A stretch of DNA of 5,038 nt. Origin: an uncultured Eubacteriales bacterium (GTDB lineage: Bacteria; Bacillota; Clostridia; Oscillospirales; Oscillospiraceae). Each line of letters opens with the position of its first letter. Position 1 is the stretch's first letter. The translations under genes were made by a program, and so were the position numbers. Location: positions 1 to 5,038 of the forward strand of contig ONVR01000073.1 in assembly GCA_900321335.1 (NCBI GenBank), in the 5' to 3' direction. The notes under the pieces were generated by a model. That model was not told the origin of the DNA and searched no databases. It saw nothing but the letters and a program-made list of their open reading frames with translations. Shown here piece after piece: positions 1 through 5,038 of this stretch.

Positions 1-307
1 ACCACCAGAATGACCAGGGCGCCCACGGCCTCAAAGGTCCGGGCCGTATCCGCCGTTGCGGCAAGGTCACCCAGAGCGTCGGAGAGGGATTCCTCCGCCT
101 GCTCCGGCAGCACCTCGGAGACGGCCTCCGACGGGGACTCCGGAGCGGGTCCGTTCTGCTTGTCGGCAAGATCGGAGAGCAGACCGGCGCCCAGGCCGAT
201 CAGACCGCCCAGCACCAGACAGACCAGCAAAAACACGGCGACCCAGGTTTTGAAGAGCTTGCGCAGGGCGTTTTTGAAGGTGTGCAGGGCGTAGTAAGCA
301 AACAGTC

Positions 308-311
<4 letters not shown>
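1..311 (-). CDS. ABC transporter permease, N-terminal part (runs off the left edge)
   Basis: This is the first 103 residues of a membrane protein; no stop codon is reached before the window edge. It opens with a basic amphipathic stretch (MRLFAYYALHTFKNALRKLF), followed by a strong hydrophobic segment at about residues 23-45. A polar, acidic stretch (about 46-92, many Asp/Glu/Ser/Pro) is probably extracytoplasmic, and a second hydrophobic segment begins near residue 94. This is the usual shape of an ABC-2 type exporter permease with a large first loop. The start ATG (311-309) overlaps the stop codon of the ABC ATPase in an ATGA, and a GGAGG sits 7 bases upstream (319-323), inside the ATPase's last codons. 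The pair should be translationally coupled and form one exporter. Assignment as the permease rests on this context and the membrane profile. The family and the substrate cannot be read from this fragment. Confidence 0.8.
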
Positions 312-1024
<713 letters not shown>

Positions 1025-1069
1025 ATTTTCTCCTGTTCTGATTGAAAAAGCGGTCGACTCATTGAACCC

Positions 1070-1098
1070 ATTAAAGCGAATTTGTCTGTTTTTGTCAA
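1070..1098 (-). promoter_or_regulatory. Promoter of the ABC exporter operon
   Basis: Read on the minus strand, TTGACA (1098-1093, perfect -35) is followed by exactly 17 bases and TTTAAT (1075-1070, five of six matches to the -10 consensus). The predicted start near 1063 would give a leader of about 40 bases before the ATPase ATG. It is the only strong sigma-A-type match seen upstream of the ATPase. The transcription start is inferred, not observed. Confidence 0.8.
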
Positions 1099-1164
1099 GC
1101 CGTGGGGCCGGGGAGGGGCGGAAAATGACGGAGAAAGCAATCCTCAGTCGCCCAAATATGAAAG

Positions 1165-1196
1165 TTTATCAAAATAATATTTCATTTTTATCAAAA
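1165..1196. repeat. Two direct copies of TTTATCAAAA, 22 bp apart
   Basis: Identical 10-bp copies lie at 1165-1174 and 1187-1196 in the AT-rich middle of the divergent intergenic region. Their start-to-start distance of 22 bp is about two helical turns, so a protein pair could bind both on one DNA face. The second copy ends 16 bases before the -35 of the aminotransferase promoter. They could be an operator or an UP-like A/T element. Because the region is low-complexity, a chance repeat is possible. Confidence 0.4.
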
Positions 1197-1212
1197 AAGT
1201 TCGAGAAAATAC

Positions 1213-1241
1213 TTGCTTTCCTGCAAGAAATAAAATATAAT
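1213..1241 (+). promoter_or_regulatory. Promoter of the aminotransferase gene
   Basis: TTGCTT (1213-1218, three matches to the -35 consensus), 17 bases, then a perfect TATAAT (1236-1241). A/T-rich DNA with A and T tracts lies just upstream and could act as an UP element. Transcription should start near 1248, leaving about 45 bases of leader before the ATG at 1293. The spacer contains a small inverted repeat, CTTGC/GCAAG (1212-1216 and 1223-1227), which could be an operator half-site pair. That last point is weak. Confidence 0.7.
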
Positions 1242-1292
1242 ATTGCTGTTTTACGATGTTATACTATCTGGGTGAAAGTGAAGGGGATTTCC

Positions 1293-2483
1293 ATGAAAGA
1301 ACTATCTCGTGTTGCGCTGGGGGTCAGCGCATCGGCGACTCTTGCCATCGACAGCACAGCCAAGCAGATGAAGGCCGACGGCTACGACGTGGTGGGCTTC
1401 GGAACGGGGGAGCCCGATTTTCCCACGCCGGAAAATATCTGCAAGGCTGCCGTGAACGCGATTTATGAGGGGAAGACGAAATACACCCCCGCCGCCGGGA
1501 TCGTGGAGCTGCGCCGGGCCATTGCCCAGCGCATCCAGGCCGACGATGGCGAGGTCTATACGCCGGATCAGATCGTCGTGGCCTCCGGCGCCAAGCACAA
1601 CGTGTTTGTGTCCCTCATGTGCCTGGTCAACCCGGGAGACGAGGTCGTTATCGCCGCGCCCTATTGGCTGACCTACTCCGAGGCGGTGGAAATGGCCGGG
1701 GGCGTGCCCGTGCTGGTGAAGGCCCCGGAGAGCCAGGACTTCAAGATCACCCCGGAGCAGCTGGAAGCGGCTATTACGGAAAAGAGCAAGGTGTTCATGA
1801 TCAACAATCCCTCCAACCCCACGGGTATGCTCTACAACCGGCAGGAGCTGGAGGCGCTGATGGCCGTATGTACCAAATACGACCTGTATGTCATCTCCGA
1901 CGAGATCTATCACGGCCTTGTCTACGACAACGCGGAGTTTGTGAGCATTCCCTCCCTGAGCGAGGAGATCAAAAACAGGACCATCCTCATCGACGGCGTG
2001 TCCAAATCCTACGCCATGACGGGCTGGCGCATCGGCTACACCGCCTCCAATCCGGAGATCGCCCGGGTCATGAGCAACTATCTCAGCCACTCCACCGGCG
2101 CTCCCAGCACCATCTCCCAGTGGGCGGCCGTTGAGGCCCTTACCGGTCCCCAGGAGGGCATTGCCGCCATGAAGGACGTCTTTGAGCAGCGCCGCAACTA
2201 CATCGTGGAGCGGATGAACGCCATCGAGGGCGTCAGCTGCCGGAAGCCCCAGGGGGCCTTCTACGTGATGATGAACATCGACAAGCTCCTGGGCAAGACC
2301 CTGGGCGGGCGCGTCATCAACAACGGAGACGACTTCGCCATGGCCTTCCTGGAGCACGGACTGGTGGCGCTTGTGCCATGTTCCGCCTTCGGCGCGCCCA
2401 ACTATGTGCGCTGGACCTATGCCGCCTCCATGGAGAACATCAAGGAGGGACTGGACCGGCTGGAAAAATTTTTGAAAGCCTGA
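1293..2483 (+). CDS. aspB: Class I PLP-dependent aminotransferase, aspartate aminotransferase (subgroup Ib) type
   Basis: A 396-residue cytosolic aminotransferase, normal length for fold-type I. It resembles the Thermus/Bacillus-type aspartate aminotransferases throughout. The PLP lysine is Lys238 in SKSYAMTGWRIG, with Arg246 as phosphate ligand. The NPSNPTG motif (172-178) carries Asn175, SDEIY (202-206) carries Asp203 for the pyridine nitrogen, and Arg373 (YVRWTYA) should bind the substrate alpha-carboxylate. SAT at 14-16 and Lys101 in SGAKHN match positions tied to dicarboxylate recognition in subgroup Ib, so aspartate/2-oxoglutarate (perhaps also prephenate) is the likely substrate range. 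This is inferred. The ATG at 1293 was chosen because AAGGGG (1281-1286) lies 6 bases upstream, it lies downstream of the TATAAT at 1236-1241, and family similarity starts here. The open frame continues upstream only as antisense of the ABC gene. The symbol is tentative, since close paralogues have other specificities. Confidence 0.9.
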   Translation: MKELSRVALGVSASATLAIDSTAKQMKADGYDVVGFGTGEPDFPTPENICKAAVNAIYEGKTKYTPAAGIVELRRAIAQRIQADDGEVYTPDQIVVASGAKHNVFVSLMCLVNPGDEVVIAAPYWLTYSEAVEMAGGVPVLVKAPESQDFKITPEQLEAAITEKSKVFMINNPSNPTGMLYNRQELEALMAVCTKYDLYVISDEIYHGLVYDNAEFVSIPSLSEEIKNRTILIDGVSKSYAMTGWRIGYTASNPEIARVMSNYLSHSTGAPSTISQWAAVEALTGPQEGIAAMKDVFEQRRNYIVERMNAIEGVSCRKPQGAFYVMMNIDKLLGKTLGGRVINNGDDFAMAFLEHGLVALVPCSAFGAPNYVRWTYAASMENIKEGLDRLEKFLKA

Positions 2484-2492
2484 GCCAAGGGG

Positions 2493-2521
2493 TAGAAAAA
2501 CAAAAGCGAATACGGTATAAT
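2493..2521 (+). promoter_or_regulatory. Possible purB promoter embedded in a hairpin
   Basis: TAGAAA (2493-2498, four matches to the -35 consensus), 17 bases, then a perfect TATAAT (2516-2521). Transcription would start near 2528, which leaves out most of the left arm of the hairpin at 2517-2551 and leaves a leader of about 44 bases before purB. The -10 lies within the hairpin arm, so the match could be a by-product of the terminator sequence. It is otherwise the best promoter candidate in this gap. Confidence 0.5.
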
Positions 2522-2555
2522 CGTCGTAGAATTCATTTCTGCGGCGATTATTTTT
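2517..2555 (+). terminator. Rho-independent terminator or attenuator hairpin between aminotransferase and purB
   Basis: ATAATCGTCGTAGAA (2517-2531) pairs along its whole length with TTCTGCGGCGATTAT (2537-2551): 15 bp, 13 Watson-Crick and two G-U, around the 5-base loop TTCAT. Five Ts (2551-2555) follow the stem. It lies 33 bases after the aminotransferase stop codon and ends just before the purB ribosome binding site (AAAGGA, 2557-2562). A terminator for the upstream gene is the simplest reading. The base of the stem is A-T, so termination may be partial. The inverted repeat could also act as an operator. Confidence 0.7.
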
Positions 2556-2571
2556 GAAAGGATTGACAACC

Positions 2572-4008
2572 ATGGCAAAAGATATATATGAAAGCCCTCT
2601 GGCCTCCCGGTACGCCAGCGACGAGATGCTCTACCTGTTCTCCCCGCAAAAGAAGTTCAGCACCTGGCGGCGGCTGTGGATCGCTCTGGCCCGTGCAGAG
2701 AAGGAGCTGGGGCTGAACATCACTGACGGGCAGATCGCCCAGATGGAACAGCATATCGACGACATCGACTTTGCATACGCGGCCCAGATGGAAAAGCAGC
2801 TCCGGCACGACGTGATGGCCCACGTCCACACCTTCGGCAAGGTGTGTCCCGACGCCATGCCCATCATCCACCTGGGGGCTACCAGCTGCTACGTGGGGGA
2901 CAACACGGACGTGATCCTCATGCGGGAGGGACTGGAGATCATCCGGGCAAAGCTGGTGAAGGTCATCGCCATTCTGGCGGACTTTGCCGACCGTTATAAA
3001 TCCCTGCCCACCCTGGGCTTTACCCATTTCCAGCCGGCTCAGCTGACCACCGTGGGCAAGCGGGCCAGCCTGTGGCTCAATGAACTGCTCATGGACCTGG
3101 AGGAGCTGGAGTTCCGGATCTCCACCCTGAAGCTGCTGGGCTCCAAGGGAACCACCGGGACCCAGGCCAGCTTTATGGAGCTCTTTGACGGGGACCATGA
3201 GAAGATCAAGAAGATGGAGCAGCTCATCGCCAAGGAGATGGGCTTTGACAGTGTGGTGCCCGTGTCCGGGCAGACCTACTCCCGGAAGATGGACGCCAAC
3301 GTCCTGTCCACCCTGTCCGGCATCGCCCAGAGCGCGGGCAAGTTCGCCACGGATATGCGGCTGCTGAGCCATCTGAAAGAGTGTGAGGAACCCTTTGAGG
3401 GCAAGCAGATCGGCTCCTCGGCCATGCCCTACAAGCGCAACCCCATGCGCTGCGAGCGTATCTGCTCCCTGGCCCGGTACGTGATGGCCGACACCATGAA
3501 CACGGCCATGACCTCCTACAACCAGTGGTTCGAGCGGACCCTGGACGACTCCGCCAACAAGCGCATCTCCGTGCCGGAGGCGTTTTTGGCTGTGGACGCC
3601 ATTTTGAACATTTACATGAACGTGGCCGACGGCATCAAGGTCTATCCCAAGGTCATTGAAAAGCATATTCTGGAGGAGCTGCCCTTCATGGCTACGGAAA
3701 ACATCATGATGCGGGCCGTGAAGCGCGGCGGCAACCGCCAGGAGCTCCACGAAGCCATCCGGGTCCACTCCGTGGCGGCGGGCAACACCGTCAAGGAGCT
3801 GGGGGGCAAGAACGACCTGGTCAGCCGCATCGCCGCCGATCCGCTGTTCGGCCTGACGGAGGAGGAGATCAATGCCGAGCTGGACCCGGCCAAGTACATC
3901 GGCAGAGCCCCGGAGCAGGTGACCGAGCTCTTAGAGGGCTGCGTCAAGCCTGTGCTGGAGAAGTACGCCGACTGCCTGGAGCAGAAGGGCGCGGAGCTGA
4001 AGGTCTGA
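2572..4008 (+). CDS. purB: Adenylosuccinate lyase, long eukaryote-like form
   Basis: A 478-residue cytosolic enzyme of the fumarase/aspartase superfamily. It should cleave SAICAR to AICAR and adenylosuccinate to AMP, releasing fumarate in both purine steps. The superfamily signature is GSSAMPYKRNP (281-291) on the catalytic loop, with Ser282/Ser283. The conserved histidine regions are RHDVMAHVHTFG (78-89) and THFQPAQ with His152 (general acid/base region). HLGATSCYVGDNTD (100-113), KGTTGTQASF (192-201), QWFERTLDDSANKRI (318-332) and ELPFMATENI (369-378) also match. These segments follow human ADSL (about 484 residues) far more closely than the roughly 430-residue Bacillus PurB, from memory of both families. 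The start is ATG 2572 with AAAGGA (2557-2562) 9 bases upstream; an in-frame TTG at 2554 overlaps that site and is unlikely. It probably has its own promoter, and no clear terminator follows it, so it may read into the HPr-like gene. Confidence 0.95.
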   Translation: MAKDIYESPLASRYASDEMLYLFSPQKKFSTWRRLWIALARAEKELGLNITDGQIAQMEQHIDDIDFAYAAQMEKQLRHDVMAHVHTFGKVCPDAMPIIHLGATSCYVGDNTDVILMREGLEIIRAKLVKVIAILADFADRYKSLPTLGFTHFQPAQLTTVGKRASLWLNELLMDLEELEFRISTLKLLGSKGTTGTQASFMELFDGDHEKIKKMEQLIAKEMGFDSVVPVSGQTYSRKMDANVLSTLSGIAQSAGKFATDMRLLSHLKECEEPFEGKQIGSSAMPYKRNPMRCERICSLARYVMADTMNTAMTSYNQWFERTLDDSANKRISVPEAFLAVDAILNIYMNVADGIKVYPKVIEKHILEELPFMATENIMMRAVKRGGNRQELHEAIRVHSVAAGNTVKELGGKNDLVSRIAADPLFGLTEEEINAELDPAKYIGRAPEQVTELLEGCVKPVLEKYADCLEQKGAELKV

Positions 4009-4019
4009 GGCCGCCGCTC

Positions 4020-4048
4020 TTGACAGATCCTGCCACGGGTGGTATGAT
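4020..4048 (+). promoter_or_regulatory. Strong promoter of the HPr-like gene
   Basis: TTGACA (4020-4025, perfect), 17 bases, then TATGAT (4043-4048, five of six matches). It begins only 11 bases after the purB stop codon. The predicted start near 4055 gives a leader of about 72 bases before the ATG at 4127. This suggests the small gene is transcribed independently and strongly, whatever comes through from purB. Confidence 0.8.
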
Positions 4049-4057
4049 TTTGAAGGA

Positions 4058-4088
4058 TATGGGACACAATAGACAGGCCCGTCCCATA
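4058..4088 (+). other. Stem-loop in the leader of the HPr-like gene
   Basis: TATGGGAC (4058-4065) is perfectly complementary to GTCCCATA (4081-4088), an 8-bp stem with a 15-base loop, starting a few bases after the predicted transcription start. No T-run follows, so it is not a terminator for purB. A 5' stem of this kind could stabilise the mRNA. Since it is also an inverted repeat in DNA just downstream of the promoter, it could instead be an operator. The structure is seen in the sequence; the function is inferred. Confidence 0.5.
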
Positions 4089-4126
4089 AGCAGTATTGAC
4101 AATCAATTTGGAAAGAGGTTTTTGTC

Positions 4127-4360
4127 ATGGTATTCAACATTAAACTTACCGGTCCCGACGACGCGCAGAAGCTCAACAGAATTGCGGAGAAGTGCCCGTT
4201 TGACGTATGGCTCCACGGCAAATCCGGACAGGCTGACGCCAAGTCCGCTCTTGGCCTGATGCTGCTGGCTCTGGAGAGTGACCTGAAGCTGGTTGTAGAG
4301 GATGACGCCACGGACGAGAAGACCATCCGCAAGGAGTTTGGCGCTTACATCGTCGACTGA
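4127..4360 (+). CDS. HPr-like protein lacking the phosphorylatable histidine
   Basis: A small 77-residue protein with an HPr-like fold pattern. Residues 26-40 (DVWLHGKSGQADAKS) align without gaps to the strand, loop and helix start around regulatory Ser46 of HPr. Ser40 occupies that position, followed by ALGLMLLAL, like the KSIMGVMSL helix. The N-terminal region where HPr has LHxRPA (His15) instead reads LTGPDDAQKLNRIAEK. The only histidine is His30, in a beta strand. It therefore cannot be a normal PTS phosphocarrier and belongs with the short HPr-like proteins common in Clostridia; a regulatory role, as with Crh of Bacillus, is possible but unproven. The ATG at 4127 has AAGAGG (4113-4118) 8 bases upstream, with a strong promoter and a hairpin leader before it and a strong terminator after it. 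It is therefore probably expressed as a single-gene unit. No PTS genes are nearby. Confidence 0.82.
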   Translation: MVFNIKLTGPDDAQKLNRIAEKCPFDVWLHGKSGQADAKSALGLMLLALESDLKLVVEDDATDEKTIRKEFGAYIVD

Positions 4361-4387
4361 AACAGGGATACAAAACAGGAAAGAACG

Positions 4388-4419
4388 AAAGAGGCACTTC
4401 GTAAAGAAGTGCCTCTTTT
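4388..4419 (+). terminator. Rho-independent terminator after the HPr-like gene
   Basis: AAAGAGGCACTTC (4388-4400) and GAAGTGCCTCTTT (4406-4418) form a perfect 13-bp stem around a 5-base loop (GTAAA). The stem ends in a short T-run (4416-4419). It starts 27 bases after the stop codon of the HPr-like gene. Read from the other strand, the stem is followed by a broken T-rich stretch, so it may also stop leftover transcription coming from trmD. Confidence 0.88.
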
Positions 4420-4432
4420 CAAATGTTCAAAT

Positions 4433-4469
4433 ACGACACGGACGCTTTATGCGTCCGTGTCGTCATTTT
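4433..4469. terminator. Second hairpin between the convergent genes, overlapping the trmD 3' end
   Basis: ACGACACGGACGC (4433-4445) and GCGTCCGTGTCGT (4451-4463) form a perfect, GC-rich 13-bp stem with a 5-base loop (4446-4450). On the plus strand CATTTT follows (4464-4469). On the minus strand only ATTTG follows, a weak U-tract. The trmD stop codon (4449-4447, TAA on the minus strand) lies inside the loop, and the right arm encodes trmD's last residues (DDTDA). It probably acts with the hairpin at 4388-4418 as a two-way terminator block. Confidence 0.65.
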
Positions 4470-5038
4470 CCTGCTGCGCAAGCTCCTCGTCGATCTCCCG
4501 GAGGAGCTTTTTATCCTGCTTGTCCGTAAAGACCAGCTTTTCATACAGATCCGGCCGCCGCAGACGGGTCCGGAGAATAGACTGCTTCCGGCGCCATTTG
4601 GCGATGTTGGCGTGGTGACCCGTGAGCAGGATCGGGGGCACGCTCCGCCCGTTCCACACCTCCGGCCGGGAGTACTGGGGGTACTCCAGCATGCCGTCCC
4701 AGTGGCTCTCGTTTTCAAAGCACTCCGCGTCCGGCAGCACCCCGGGCACCAGCCGGAACACCGCGTCGGCCAGAGCCATGGCCGGGATCTCGCCTCCGGT
4801 GAGCACGTAGTCGCCCATGGAGATCTCCTCGTCCACGCAGGCCTCGATAAACCGCTCGTCCACGCCCTCATAGTGGCCGCAGACCAGGATCATCCGGTCG
4901 TAGTCGCGGGCAAGCCGCTTGGCGTCGGCCTGGGTAAAGACCTTGCCGCAGGGGGACAGATAAATGGTGTGGATCCGCTGACCCGCCTCGTCGCAGATGT
5001 GTCTCCAGCAGTCGTGGAGGGGCTGGGCCTGCATCACG
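4447..5038 (-). CDS. trmD: tRNA (guanine37-N1)-methyltransferase, C-terminal part (5' end beyond the window)
   Basis: The last 196 residues of TrmD, which uses S-adenosylmethionine to make m1G37 next to the anticodon of tRNAs and so prevents +1 frameshifting. The visible part starts in the conserved VMQAQP segment. It continues through YLSPCGKVFTQ, the knot and SAM-binding segments VCGHYEGVDERFIE (52-65) and EEISMGDYVLTGGEIPAM (70-87), and the catalytic-loop segment DGMLEYPQYSRPEVW (114-128). VPPILLTGHHANIAKWRRKQS (133-153) and the C-terminal helical domain with LRRPDLYEKL (159-168) follow. All parallel E. coli TrmD, which is about 250 residues, so about 50 N-terminal residues lie outside. 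GTG/ATG codons at the edge (5037-5032) are internal, not the true start. The acidic tail ENDDTDA is partly encoded by a terminator arm. Upstream partners such as rimM or rpsP are not visible. Confidence 0.94.
   Translation of the reverse strand, partial: VMQAQPLHDCWRHICDEAGQRIHTIYLSPCGKVFTQADAKRLARDYDRMILVCGHYEGVDERFIEACVDEEISMGDYVLTGGEIPAMALADAVFRLVPGVLPDAECFENESHWDGMLEYPQYSRPEVWNGRSVPPILLTGHHANIAKWRRKQSILRTRLRRPDLYEKLVFTDKQDKKLLREIDEELAQQENDDTDA

Noticed and set aside
10..294. Open frames on the plus strand at the left edge
   Set aside because: The minus strand reads as a membrane protein coupled to the ATPase. The plus frames are Arg/Ser/Pro-rich and lack a credible start context.
2554..2571. 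TTG start giving purB six extra residues
   Set aside because: The TTG overlaps the AAAGGA ribosome binding site. The ATG at 2572 has proper spacing and fits the family's N-terminus.
1302..2573. 423-residue open frame on the minus strand
   Set aside because: It is the mirror of the aminotransferase gene. It is rich in His, Gly, Val and Leu, as antisense of GC-rich genes typically is, and has no recognisable domain.
2548..3768. 406-residue open frame on the minus strand
   Set aside because: It is the antisense shadow of purB, with the same His/Gly/Gln-rich composition and no known motif.
4009..4057. A terminator immediately after purB
   Set aside because: CCAC/GTGG near 4033-4042 leaves only a two-base loop and no proper stem. 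The region is better explained as the promoter of the next gene.
4096..4101. Second TTGACA before the HPr-like gene
   Set aside because: No -10 match lies at a usable distance; the expected position is within the T-rich stretch beside the ribosome binding site and start codon.
4419..4871. 150-residue open frame on the minus strand within trmD
   Set aside because: It is an Arg/Ser/Trp-rich out-of-frame shadow of trmD, whose conserved motifs are in the other frame.

Overview
The window looks like ordinary chromosomal DNA from a GC-rich member of the Clostridia, most like the Oscillospiraceae gut lineages. This is inferred from several signs: strong Shine-Dalgarno sites, sigma-A-type promoters, short AT-rich intergenic regions between GC-rich genes, a clostridial HPr-like protein without the active-site histidine, and a long adenylosuccinate lyase very similar to animal ADSL. 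No mobile element, CRISPR array, tRNA or rRNA was seen.

Layout. Positions 1-1024 (minus strand) hold a two-gene ABC exporter operon. The ATPase comes first, and its stop codon overlaps the permease start codon in an ATGA. The permease runs off the left edge. A 268-base AT-rich divergent region (1025-1292) separates this operon from a class I aminotransferase on the plus strand (1293-2483). Each side has its own recognisable promoter: TTGACA-17-TTTAAT on minus and TTGCTT-17-TATAAT on plus. A pair of 10-bp direct repeats lies 22 bp apart upstream of the plus promoter. The aminotransferase is followed by an 88-base gap that packs a 15-bp hairpin with a T-run, a possible embedded promoter and the purB ribosome binding site. 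purB (2572-4008) is followed 11 bases later by a near-consensus promoter (TTGACA-17-TATGAT), a leader with an 8-bp stem, and a 77-residue HPr-like gene (4127-4360). The HPr-like gene and the convergent trmD (minus strand, 5' end beyond the right edge) are separated by two perfect 13-bp hairpins. One of them carries the trmD stop codon in its loop.

Functional links. The aminotransferase probably makes or consumes aspartate, the nitrogen donor for the succinylated purine intermediates that PurB cleaves, so proximity to purB is metabolically sensible. The hairpin and promoter between them suggest largely separate transcription. The HPr-like protein may have a regulatory rather than phosphotransfer role, because it keeps the segment around the regulatory serine but has no candidate His15. 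The ABC exporter and trmD appear unrelated to these genes.

There is no convincing undescribed multi-gene system here. The points most worth a second look are the overlapping hairpin and promoter before purB, the histidine-less HPr-like gene with its structured leader, the stop codon inside a terminator loop at trmD, and the eukaryote-like PurB.
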